7,971 nt of DNA from Lysobacterales bacterium (GCA_024710675.1 JANJUH010000011.1:1-7971), one strand, 5' to 3'; counted from the stretch's first letter, positions 1-6,758 are shown. Notes: generated by a model not told the origin, from the sequence alone. A program made the numbers and translations.

Positions 1-654
1 GCGGTGCTGGTCTACGCGTGGGGCCCGCGCGACCTGGACGTGGACGTGGATGCGATCACTGCCACCTCCGACCCGGTGGCAAGGCGTGAGGCCGCCGCGC
101 GCCTGTGGCCAGTCGGCCACGAGCCGCTCATGGACGGCGCCTCGCTGGTCGAGGCGGTGTTCCGCAACGCGCTGCGGCGCTGGTTCGGGGTGCTGTTCTG
201 GTTCCTGTTGCTCGGGCCCGTGGGGGCGTTGCTGTACCGCCTGGCGGTGCTGTCGGTGGAGGGGGAGTCCGCCGCACAGGTGCCTTCAACGACGGCCCAG
301 GGCGCGCAGCGCCTGCTGGCAGCGCTGGACTGGCCAGTGGCGCAACTGATGACCTTGTCGCTCGCGCTGGTCGGCAACTTCGATACGGTGCTGACGGCAT
401 GGCGGGAAGCAGGCGGGGCGTCGCTGTCGCTGGCCAACCGGTTTCTCGACGCGGTGGCGCGCGCGAGTGTGCGCAGTGAGCTGGTCGAGGAGGCGAGTGA
501 TTACGCCGACGATCATGGCGTGGTGCCGGCGCGTTACATGGCAGTGGCAGCGGACCTGCCCGAGTTGCGCGATGCGATGAGCCTGGTATGGCGGTGTCTG
601 CTGGTGTGGCTGGCGGTGCTGGCGCTGTTTGTCATTGCCGGCTGGGTCAGCTAG
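1..654 (+). CDS. ampE: Regulatory signalling modulator AmpE (5'-truncated by window edge)
   Basis: AmpE is an inner-membrane protein encoded next to ampD in many Gammaproteobacteria and linked to AmpC beta-lactamase induction and muropeptide sensing; its biochemical role is unsettled. The frame is open to base 1 and ends at TAG 652-654. An in-frame GTG lies at 4, but AmpE is about 280 residues and its N-terminal membrane segments are missing here, so I treat the gene as partial with roughly 60-90 residues upstream. Counting from that GTG, the family's GPRDLD stretch is at residues 7-12 and a soluble region containing LWPVGHE follows. A membrane segment spans about 60-83, the LDWPVAQL segment with its hydrophobic extension about 108-124, and a C-terminal membrane helix about 195-214, ending right at the stop. 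This order matches E. coli AmpE as I recall it (RELQNALLW..APLFW, then VLDWVPVRLAGVVYALIGH). The gene converges on the minus-strand gene 40 bases away. ampD would be expected just upstream, outside the window. Confidence 0.88.
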   Translation, partial: AVLVYAWGPRDLDVDVDAITATSDPVARREAAARLWPVGHEPLMDGASLVEAVFRNALRRWFGVLFWFLLLGPVGALLYRLAVLSVEGESAAQVPSTTAQGAQRLLAALDWPVAQLMTLSLALVGNFDTVLTAWREAGGASLSLANRFLDAVARASVRSELVEEASDYADDHGVVPARYMAVAADLPELRDAMSLVWRCLLVWLAVLALFVIAGWVS

Positions 655-665
655 GCCCGACTTTC

Positions 666-683
666 CGGTCGCAGGGTCGACCG
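666..683. terminator. Possible weak bidirectional terminator hairpin
   Basis: A perfect 6-bp stem, CGGTCG and CGACCG, encloses a 6-nt loop in the 40-bp gap between two convergent genes. No T-tract follows on either strand, so it is at best a weak or Rho-assisted end signal. The position supports it; a stem this short can also occur by chance in GC-rich DNA. Confidence 0.25.
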
Positions 684-694
684 CCTACCCCGGG

Positions 695-2578
695 TCACGC
701 AGCGCCACCGCGCAGCTGGCGGACTTTGGCTTCCAGCACCTCCGCCGAGGCGGAGGCAGGATCGAACGGCGGATCGGCCGCCACTTCGACATGCGCGCGG
801 AAACGGCGCGGGACGCGCATGCGCCCCAGGCGCGTGTCGCGGCGGCTCCACATGCTGGCCCACATGCCGCGCAGTGCCATCGGCACCACAGGCACCGGGC
901 GGCGTTCGAGGATGCGTTCCACGCCGGACTTGAACGCGGCGATCTCGCCGTCCTTGGTCAACCCACCCTCGGGGAAGATGCCCACGATCTGCCCGTCCGC
1001 GAGGGCCGCATCGATCTCGTCGAAGGCGCGCTGCATGATCGCGCGGGCCTCGCGTGCGCCGGCGATGGGGATCGCCTTGGCCGTGCGGAAGATCCAGCGC
1101 ATCACCGGGATGTTGAAGATCCTGTAGTACATGACGAAGCGCACCGGGCGCGGAATCGAGCCGAGCACGACGATCGCGTCGGTGTAGGCGACGTGGTTGC
1201 AGACCAGCAGCACCGGGCCCTCGTCGGGGATGTGTTCGAGGCCGCGGATGCGAAGGCGGTAGAGCAGGTTGACCAGGATCCAGGCGACGAAGCGGAGCAG
1301 GAACTCCGGCACCAGCGTGTAGATGTAGATAGCCACCACCGCGTTGAGCAGTGCGGTGACCAGCATCACCTGCGGCAGGCTCAGGCCCAGCCCGTTGAGC
1401 AGGCCCCAGCCGAGCAGTGAGGCGGCGACCATGAACAGGGCGTTCAAGATGTTGTTGGCGCCGATCACCCGCGAGCGTCGTTCGGGCTCGCTCCGCTGCT
1501 GGATCAGCGCGAACAGCGGCACGATGAAGAAACCCGAGCACACCGCCATCAGCACCAGGTCGATGACGATGCGCCAGCCGAAGGCGGTGGCCAGGAAGCC
1601 GGCGACATCGAGGCCGGCCAGCCCGCTCGCTGCCGGCAGCGCGAAGTACAGTTCGACGCCGAACACGGTCATCCCGATGGAGCCGAAGGGCACCAGGCCG
1701 ATCTCGACCTTGCGCCGCGACAACAGCTCGCAGAGCAGTGCGCCGAGCGCGGTACCGATCGAGAACAGCGCCAGCAGCAGCGTGTACACCGCGGTGGTGC
1801 CGCCGATCACGTCGCGCACGTAGACCGGCAGGATCAGGAAATACATCGATCCGTAGAACCAGAACCAGCTGATGCCGAGGCAACTCAGGAACACCGTGCG
1901 GTGGCGGGTCAGGAAGGCCAGGCTGTCCCAGGTCTCCGCCAGCACGTTCCAGCCGATGCGCAGATCCGGGGCGACGCTCGGAACCTTGGGCATCGCCAGC
2001 GCCGCGAACCAGCCGACCAGGGCCAGCACGAGGCCGAGCAGGGAGATCGCCAGTGGCCCCTGCTCCGGCAGCCCGACGATCCAGGTGCCGACGATGGTGC
2101 CGAGAAGGATCGCCAGCATTGTTGCGCTCTCGACCAGGCCATTGCCGCCGGTGAGTTCCTGCTCGTCGAGCACCTGCGGCAGCAGGCCGTACTTGAGCGG
2201 GCCGAACAGCGTCGATTGCAGGCCGAGCAGGAACAACACGGCGAGCAGGACCGGCGCACTGCCGGTGAGGAATCCGACCGCCGCCAGCGCCATCAGCAGC
2301 ACCTCGAGTGCCTTGATCCAGCGCGCCAGCACGGCCTTGTCGTACTTGTCGGCAAGCTGCCCGCCGAGGGCCGAGAACAGGAAAAAGGGTGCGATGAAGA
2401 GCGCGCCGGCGAGCAGCGAGAAGGTCGAGTCGGCCAGGCCCACCTCGATGGCGCCGACGAAGACCACCATCGCCACCAGACCCTGCTTGAACACATTGTC
2501 GTTCAGCGCGCCCAGCGACTGGGCCAGGAAGAAGGGCAGGAAGCGGCGCTCGGCGAGCAGCGAGAACTGGCTGGACAT
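695..2578 (-). CDS. LplT-like MFS transporter fused to PlsC-type acyltransferase (Aas-like)
   Basis: A 627-residue inner-membrane fusion. Residues 10-430 form an MFS transporter resembling the lysophospholipid flippase LplT: an early LGALNDNVFKQ motif at 22-32, the inter-helix loop GGQLADKYDK at 72-81, and FGPLKYGLLPQ at 125-135. Residues 435-605 form a PlsC/LPLAT acyltransferase with the HX4D motif (H462 and D467 in NHVAYTD), FPEGG at 535-539 and the motif IV-like PVVPMAL at 563-569. Known relatives flip lysophosphatidylethanolamine inward and re-acylate it, so the likely role is phospholipid repair. Three-part homologues carry a C-terminal AMP-binding acyl-ACP synthetase; here the chain ends about 20 residues after the acyltransferase fold, so the acyl donor must come from elsewhere. 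The ATG at 2578-2576 was chosen because GGAGGG lies three bases before it and homology starts there; an upstream in-frame start at 2623 adds 15 unconvincing residues. hemB is divergent. Confidence 0.88.
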   Translation of the reverse strand: MSSQFSLLAERRFLPFFLAQSLGALNDNVFKQGLVAMVVFVGAIEVGLADSTFSLLAGALFIAPFFLFSALGGQLADKYDKAVLARWIKALEVLLMALAAVGFLTGSAPVLLAVLFLLGLQSTLFGPLKYGLLPQVLDEQELTGGNGLVESATMLAILLGTIVGTWIVGLPEQGPLAISLLGLVLALVGWFAALAMPKVPSVAPDLRIGWNVLAETWDSLAFLTRHRTVFLSCLGISWFWFYGSMYFLILPVYVRDVIGGTTAVYTLLLALFSIGTALGALLCELLSRRKVEIGLVPFGSIGMTVFGVELYFALPAASGLAGLDVAGFLATAFGWRIVIDLVLMAVCSGFFIVPLFALIQQRSEPERRSRVIGANNILNALFMVAASLLGWGLLNGLGLSLPQVMLVTALLNAVVAIYIYTLVPEFLLRFVAWILVNLLYRLRIRGLEHIPDEGPVLLVCNHVAYTDAIVVLGSIPRPVRFVMYYRIFNIPVMRWIFRTAKAIPIAGAREARAIMQRAFDEIDAALADGQIVGIFPEGGLTKDGEIAAFKSGVERILERRPVPVVPMALRGMWASMWSRRDTRLGRMRVPRRFRAHVEVAADPPFDPASASAEVLEAKVRQLRGGAA

Positions 2579-2581
2579 CCG

Positions 2582-2587
2582 CCCTCC
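2582..2587 (-). promoter_or_regulatory. Shine-Dalgarno site of the MFS-acyltransferase gene
   Basis: Read on the minus strand, GGAGGG precedes the ATG at 2578 by three bases. It is the clearest ribosome binding site in the window, and it decides the start in favour of 2578 over the more upstream candidate at 2623. Confidence 0.65.
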
Positions 2588-2671
2588 GGGGCGCTTGGCT
2601 ACCGTCAAGGCTAGCAGTCGCACGCTGTCGCATACTCGCGCCCCTCGTCATCTGCCCGCTCCGGATTCGCC
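2588..2671. promoter_or_regulatory. Divergent intergenic region with weak promoter-like boxes
   Basis: This short region must hold the promoters of both the minus-strand transporter gene and the plus-strand hemB-transglycosylase pair. For hemB, CATACT at 2631-2636 resembles a -10 hexamer and would give a leader of about 30 bases, but no good -35 lies 16-18 bases upstream. On the minus strand TAGCCT (2613-2608), preceded by TGC, resembles an extended -10, again without a -35. hemB has no clear Shine-Dalgarno site. I see no operator palindrome. Both boxes are guesses. Confidence 0.3.
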
Positions 2672-3673
2672 ATGACGCCGAACGCCTATCCCCACATCCG
2701 TCCACGCCGCATGCGCCGCGACGATTTCTCGCGCCGGTTGATGCGTGAGCACCAGGTCACTGCCGACGACCTGATCTGGCCGGTCTTCGTCACCGAAGGG
2801 CAGGGCTTGCGCACGCCGGTGCCCTCGATGCCGGGCGTCGACCGGCTGTCGATCGACCTCTTGCTCGAAGAAGCGCGCGCCCTGGCCGGACTCGGCCTGG
2901 CCGCGATCGCGGTCTTCCCGGTGACCCCGCCGGAGGCCAAGTCGCTCGATGCCGCCGAGGCCTGGAACCCGGACGGCCTCGCCCAGCGGGCGACGCGTGC
3001 GCTCAAGGCCGCGCTCCCCGAGGTCGGCGTGATCACCGACGTGGCACTCGATCCCTTCACCACCCACGGCCAGGACGGGCTGATCGACGACTCCGGTTAC
3101 GTGGTCAATGACCTGACGGTCGCCGCGCTGGTCAAGCAGGCGCTGTCGCAGGCCGCGGCAGGTGCCGACATGGTCGCGCCCTCGGACATGATGGACGGGC
3201 GCGTGGGCGCGATCCGCGCCGCGCTGGAGGCAGACGGCCACATCCACACGCGGATCCTCGCCTACTCGGCCAAGTACGCCTCGGCCTACTACGGCCCCTT
3301 CCGCGATGCGGTCGGCTCGGCCGGCAACCTCGGCAAGGGCAACAAGTACACCTACCAGATGGATCCCGCCAACGGCGACGAGGCGCTGCGCGAAGTCGGC
3401 CTCGATATCGCCGAGGGCGCCGACATGGTGATGGTCAAGCCCGGCATGCCCTATCTCGACATCGTGCGCCGGGTGAAGGAGCGCTACGGGGTGCCGACCG
3501 CCGTGTACCAGGTCAGCGGCGAGTACGCGATGCTGAAGGCGGCGGCGCAGAACGGCTGGTTGAACGAACGCGCCTGCGTGATGGAGGCGCTGGTGGCCTT
3601 CAAGCGCGCCGGTGCCGATGCGGTGCTGAGCTACTTCACGCCGCAGGTGCTGCGCTGGCTGGCCGAGGCATGA
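2672..3673 (+). CDS. hemB: Delta-aminolevulinic acid dehydratase (porphobilinogen synthase)
   Basis: A cytosolic enzyme that condenses two 5-aminolevulinate molecules into porphobilinogen, the first common step of haem and tetrapyrrole synthesis. At 333 residues it is of normal family length. The two substrate-binding lysines are K201 in YSAKYAS and K256 in MVMVKPG. Other signatures are DDSGYVVND at 139-147, GNKYTYQMDPAN at 223-234 and YQVSGEYAM at 279-287. The metal-site segment reads DVALDPFTTHGQDG (123-136), with A125, D127 and D135 where zinc-type enzymes have three cysteines, so this is the aspartate, magnesium-responsive type known from Pseudomonas aeruginosa. The RDDFSRRLMRE N-terminus matches the family and fixes the ATG at 2672. 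No strong ribosome binding site precedes it. The TGA overlaps the start of the next gene (ATGA), implying cotranscription and translational coupling. Confidence 0.97.
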   Translation: MTPNAYPHIRPRRMRRDDFSRRLMREHQVTADDLIWPVFVTEGQGLRTPVPSMPGVDRLSIDLLLEEARALAGLGLAAIAVFPVTPPEAKSLDAAEAWNPDGLAQRATRALKAALPEVGVITDVALDPFTTHGQDGLIDDSGYVVNDLTVAALVKQALSQAAAGADMVAPSDMMDGRVGAIRAALEADGHIHTRILAYSAKYASAYYGPFRDAVGSAGNLGKGNKYTYQMDPANGDEALREVGLDIAEGADMVMVKPGMPYLDIVRRVKERYGVPTAVYQVSGEYAMLKAAAQNGWLNERACVMEALVAFKRAGADAVLSYFTPQVLRWLAEA

Positions 3674-5124
3674 GGCGGCTATCGATCCTGGCGCTGGCCG
3701 GCTTGCTCGCGGCCTGTGCCGCTGCCCCGAAGCAGCCGCTGACGGCCGCACCCACGGAGGCACCGCCCGAGCGCGACGAGCGCGCGGTCGCAGCGCTCTA
3801 CGACCGCATCGGCCAGCGCACCAGCGATTTCCAGGCCGGGCTCGAGCTGGTCCGCAGCGGCAGTCCGCGCGAGGGCAGGGCGGCCTTGCGCGTCGCGCTC
3901 GCCGACATGGAGGACGCCGCGCTCGCCTGCACGCGCACCCCCGGCTGCGAGAGCGAACGCTTCGTGGGCGCACTGGTGGTGCTGGTGCGCCTGCAGGCGG
4001 TGGCGGCGGGTTGGGAGGAGACGAGCTTCGATCCGGGCGAGCTGGGCGCCGGCGGCGACGAGCTGCCGCGGGCCTTCGAATTGCCCGAGGTGGCCCGGTC
4101 AATGCGCTTGCTGCGCGGGCGCGATCTCTCCGAGCTGATCACGCTGAATGAGCCGGTGCGGGCGGCGCTCGAGGATTGGCTGACCTGGATGCGGCCGCAA
4201 CTGGTCGAATCCTGGGTCAACTACCAGTACCTGCGCCACCAGATGTATCCGGCCTACGAGGCGGCCGGCCTTCCGGAAGCACTGCTGTTCGGCATCCTGG
4301 CCAAGGAATCGGCCGGACGCGTGCATGCCTATTCGCGCGCCGGGGCTGCAGGGCCGCTGCAGTTCATGCCGGCAACCGCCCGCCGCTTTGGCTTGGGCGG
4401 CAATGGCTTCGACGAACGCCTCGATCCTGTGCTGGTGACGCGCGCCAACGTGGCCTACATCGAGGAGCAACTGAAGCAGTTCAACGACAACCTCGAGCTG
4501 ACGCTGGCGGCCTACAACGGTGGCGAGGGGCGCATGCGCAGGCTGGCCAAGGCGCACCCCGGTCGCGGTTTCTGGCACGAATCGATCTTCTACGCGCTGC
4601 CCGCCGAGACCCGCGACTATGTGCCCAAGGTGCTGGCGGCGGCCTACCTGTTCCTGCATCCGGAGGAATACGGCCTGCGCTTCCCGCAGGTCCCGGCGGA
4701 GATCACCGAGTTGCCGCTGGTGCAATCGCTCTCGCTGGGCGAGCTGGCGATCTGCCTGGGCCAGTCGGACGAGCGCCCGGAAGGCTGGTTCCGCACGCTG
4801 CGCAACCTGAATCCGCGCCTCAAACCCGAGGACCGCCTGCCGCCCGGCACGCTGGTGCGGGCGCCGGCGCGGACGCTGGAAGCCTATGGCGAGCGCTGCA
4901 TGGACACCGCCTTCATGACCAAGGTCGCGAGCCTGCAGGACGCGCGCAGCCCACCGGGCGCCACCGAGGTCGGCTACACCGTGCGCCGCGGCGACACGCT
5001 GGCGGCGATCTCGCGACGGACGAAGTGCTCCAGCGTCGGCGAAATCGCGCGGCTCAATGGGATTCGCGGGCCGAAGTACGCGCTCAAGGTGGGGCAGAGG
5101 CTGCGATTGCCCACTTGCAGTTGA
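3670..5124 (+). CDS. MltD-like lytic transglycosylase lipoprotein with LysM domain
   Basis: A 484-residue periplasmic lipoprotein predicted to cleave the glycan strands of peptidoglycan, giving 1,6-anhydro-muropeptides. Residues 1-16 are a lipoprotein signal with lipobox LAAC, the lipidated cysteine being C16; the absence of Asp at +2 fits outer-membrane sorting. Residues 20-195 are a low-complexity and helical region with no domain I recognise. The SLT (family 1) domain covers about 200-335: catalytic E213 in AKESAG, then AAGPLQFMPATARRFG (226-241), LAAYNGGEGR (279-288) and ETRDYVPKVLAA (313-324). Residues 348-400 look like a degenerate LysM. A clear LysM (YTVRRGDTLAAIS through GQRLRLP) spans 436-481. 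Besides C16 there are exactly six cysteines: C87, C93, C362, C410, C453 and C483. The start overlaps the hemB stop (ATGA), with GAGG just before it. E. coli MltD has the same order and similar length, but orthology is not proven. Confidence 0.9.
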   Translation: MRRLSILALAGLLAACAAAPKQPLTAAPTEAPPERDERAVAALYDRIGQRTSDFQAGLELVRSGSPREGRAALRVALADMEDAALACTRTPGCESERFVGALVVLVRLQAVAAGWEETSFDPGELGAGGDELPRAFELPEVARSMRLLRGRDLSELITLNEPVRAALEDWLTWMRPQLVESWVNYQYLRHQMYPAYEAAGLPEALLFGILAKESAGRVHAYSRAGAAGPLQFMPATARRFGLGGNGFDERLDPVLVTRANVAYIEEQLKQFNDNLELTLAAYNGGEGRMRRLAKAHPGRGFWHESIFYALPAETRDYVPKVLAAAYLFLHPEEYGLRFPQVPAEITELPLVQSLSLGELAICLGQSDERPEGWFRTLRNLNPRLKPEDRLPPGTLVRAPARTLEAYGERCMDTAFMTKVASLQDARSPPGATEVGYTVRRGDTLAAISRRTKCSSVGEIARLNGIRGPKYALKVGQRLRLPTCS

Positions 5125-5137
5125 AGCGCCGAGCAGG

Positions 5138-5165
5138 AAGAGCGTCGGCATGAATGCCGACCCAC
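5138..5165 (-). repeat. REP-like 28-nt hairpin repeat, copy A (inverted)
   Basis: Read on the minus strand this copy begins GTGG, holds the palindrome GTCGGCATTCATGCCGAC (8-bp stem, TC loop) and ends GCTCTT. It has the same layout and length as copies B and C downstream but lies in opposite orientation. Its stem differs from theirs at two base pairs, with both sides changed so that pairing is kept. It starts 13 bases after the transglycosylase stop and may protect or end that transcript. Confidence 0.8.
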
Positions 5166-5182
5166 AGGTCCGCGTCGCTCCC

Positions 5183-5210
5183 GTGGGTCCGGATTCATCC
5201 GGACGCTCTT
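5183..5210 (+). repeat. REP-like 28-nt hairpin repeat, copy B
   Basis: A GTGG head, then the palindrome GTCCGGATTCATCCGGAC (8-bp stem, TC loop), then GCTCTT. It is followed directly, without spacer, by copy C. The 17 bases between copies A and B (5166-5182, containing GGTCC and CGCTC) may be the remnant of an internally deleted copy; that is speculation. Confidence 0.85.
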
Positions 5211-5238
5211 GTGGGTCCGGATTTATCCGGACGCTCTT
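5211..5238 (+). repeat. REP-like 28-nt hairpin repeat, copy C
   Basis: Identical to copy B except for one C-to-T change in the loop, giving GTCCGGATTTATCCGGAC. Copies B and C form a perfect head-to-tail tandem of period 28. The next bases begin GTG and then diverge, so the tandem ends here. Confidence 0.85.
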
Positions 5239-5268
5239 GTGTTGCGATCCGGCTCGAGCCCCACGAGT

Positions 5269-5277
5269 TGCTAGCAT
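5269..5277 (+). promoter_or_regulatory. Extended -10 box of the AAA+ ATPase gene
   Basis: TGCTAGCAT matches the extended -10 pattern TGnTAnnnT. No convincing -35 lies 16-18 bases upstream, which is tolerable for extended -10 promoters. Transcription would begin about 6-8 bases downstream, at roughly 5283-5285, one to three bases before the ATG at 5286. No Shine-Dalgarno sequence precedes that ATG. Together these suggest a leaderless or almost leaderless mRNA. Confidence 0.45.
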
Positions 5278-5285
5278 CGCCGCCC

Positions 5286-6758
5286 ATGAACGAACACCAC
5301 GACCTCGCTGCGCTGATCCGCGCCGATACACCGCTGCTGGCCATCGATACCCATGACGAGCCGGAGGTGATCGCCGCCTTCCAGCGTGCGCTGACCGAGG
5401 TGCTGCGGCCGCTGCTGGTGTGGAGCATCACCACGGGCCTGCGGCGCATCGACATGGAGGCGCCGGCGAAGCCCATGAGTTCGGGCGAGGTCCTCGATGC
5501 GATCGCGCAGACGCAGCAAAAGAGCGTGTTCCTGCTGCTCGATTACGCGCCCTTCCTGCGCTACGTGGTCACGGCCCGCCAGTTGCGCGAACTGGCGCAG
5601 CGCCACGGCTGTGCGCCGCACACGATCGTGCTGGTGGGCGCCGGGCTGGAGTTGCCGAAGGACCTCGAGGCGCACGCGGTGCGCTTCACGCTGAAACTGC
5701 CGGGCGAGGCCGAGCTCGATCGCATCGTCCGCGAGGAGGCGCTGAACTACTCGCGCGAGCACGCCGGCAAGCGCGTGCAGATCCACTCCAGCGCCCTCAA
5801 GGCGGTCGTACGCAATCTCAAGGGCCTTGCGGCCGCGGACGCCAGGCGCATCGCGCGCCGGATCATCGCCACCGACGGCATGATCACGGAGGACGACCTG
5901 CCCGCCGTCGCCAAGGCCAAATTCGAGTTGCTGAACAAGGCGGGCGTGCTCAGTTTCGAGTACGAGCCCATCTCCTTCGACGATGTTGCCGGCGCGCGTC
6001 GGCTGAAGCGCTGGATCCAGCAACGCCGCGCGGTGTTCATGGGCGAGCCGACGCCGGTGCCGCTCGACCCGCCCAAGGGCATCCTGCTGCTCGGCGTGCA
6101 GGGCACCGGCAAGAGCCTTGCGGCGAAAGCGGTGGCGGGTGGCTTCCAGGTGCCGCTGCTGCGCCTCGACATGGCCAGCGTCTACAACAAGTACCACGGC
6201 GAGACCGAGCGCAACCTGCGCGAGTCCTTGCAGAACGCCGAGCTGATGGCCCCCTGCGTGCTGTGGATCGACGAGATCGAAAAGGGCTTTGCGGGTTCGG
6301 ACAGCGACGGCGGCGTGTCGCGCCGTGTGCTCGGCTATTTCCTCACCTGGATGGCCGAGCGCAAGGCGAAGATCTTCCTGGTCGCCACCGCCAATGCCAT
6401 CGACCAGTTGCCGCCGGAGCTGCTGCGCAAGGGCCGTTTCGACGAGATCTTCTTCGTCGACCTGCCGCGCGAGGAGGTGCGGGCGGATCTCTTTCGCATC
6501 CACTTCCAGCGCCGCAACCTGCCGCTGGAGGGTTTCGATCTGGCTGCGCTCGCCGCCGCCAGCGCAGGCTTCTCGGGCGCCGAGATCGAGCAGGCCATCG
6601 TCTCCTCGCTCTACGCGGCGCACGGCGAGGGCGCCGCGCTCGACCAGCGTCATTTGCTCGAGGAGATCGCCCACACCCGGCCGCTGTCGGTGGTGATGGC
6701 CGAGAAGATCGGGGCCCTGCGCGCCTGGGCGGCCGAGCGCACGGTGCCGGTCGACTGA
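5286..6758 (+). CDS. Ycf46-type AAA+ ATPase
   Basis: A soluble 490-residue ATPase resembling the plastid/cyanobacterial Ycf46 family. Residues 1-210 form a domain without a P-loop (RADTPLLAIDTHDEPEV at 12-28, FLLLDYAPFLR at 82-92) that looks like a degenerate AAA module. The active AAA module covers about 225-440: FDDVAGARRLKRWI at 231-244, Walker A GVQGTGKS at 270-277, pore-loop region around VYNKYHGETE (299-308), Walker B VLWIDE at 325-330, sensor 1 ATAN at 367-370, arginine-finger region RKGRFDE at 381-387 and sensor 2 GFSGAEIE at 428-435. All catalytic residues are present, so it should hydrolyse ATP and work as a ring remodelling protein or client complex. Its substrate is unknown; a cyanobacterial Ycf46 has been tied to inorganic-carbon use, which need not carry over. 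I start at 5286, not at an in-frame ATG at 5154, because the extra 44 codons are translated hairpin repeats. The next gene follows after five bases. Confidence 0.9.
   Translation: MNEHHDLAALIRADTPLLAIDTHDEPEVIAAFQRALTEVLRPLLVWSITTGLRRIDMEAPAKPMSSGEVLDAIAQTQQKSVFLLLDYAPFLRYVVTARQLRELAQRHGCAPHTIVLVGAGLELPKDLEAHAVRFTLKLPGEAELDRIVREEALNYSREHAGKRVQIHSSALKAVVRNLKGLAAADARRIARRIIATDGMITEDDLPAVAKAKFELLNKAGVLSFEYEPISFDDVAGARRLKRWIQQRRAVFMGEPTPVPLDPPKGILLLGVQGTGKSLAAKAVAGGFQVPLLRLDMASVYNKYHGETERNLRESLQNAELMAPCVLWIDEIEKGFAGSDSDGGVSRRVLGYFLTWMAERKAKIFLVATANAIDQLPPELLRKGRFDEIFFVDLPREEVRADLFRIHFQRRNLPLEGFDLAALAAASAGFSGAEIEQAIVSSLYAAHGEGAALDQRHLLEEIAHTRPLSVVMAEKIGALRAWAAERTVPVD

Noticed and set aside
2579..2623. 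Longer N-terminus for the MFS-acyltransferase gene starting at 2623
   Set aside because: The 15 extra residues (starting MRLLALTVAKR) have no family match and no ribosome binding site, whereas GGAGGG directly precedes the ATG at 2578.
5138..5238. Regularly spaced 28-nt repeats as a small CRISPR array
   Set aside because: Copies B and C abut with no spacer, copy A is inverted, and no cas genes are near. The strong internal palindrome and GTGG head fit REP elements instead.
5101..5238. Rho-independent terminator after the transglycosylase gene
   Set aside because: The hairpins are strong but followed by GCTCTTGTG, not a T-run. A termination or mRNA-end-protection role is possible but not shown, so I list them only as repeats.
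5286..5915. Second nucleotide-binding site in the N-terminal half of the ATPase
   Set aside because: No GxxxxGK[ST] Walker A motif occurs in residues 1-210. The FLLLDYAP stretch resembles a Walker B strand only in hydrophobic pattern.
651..6674. Several long open frames on the strand opposite the real genes (e.g. 651-2705 minus in a second frame, 2648-4102, 4099-5331 and 5271-6674 minus)
   Set aside because: They are low-complexity Arg/Ala/Pro/His-rich translations lying opposite or out of frame with clearly recognisable genes. High GC removes stop codons from such frames.
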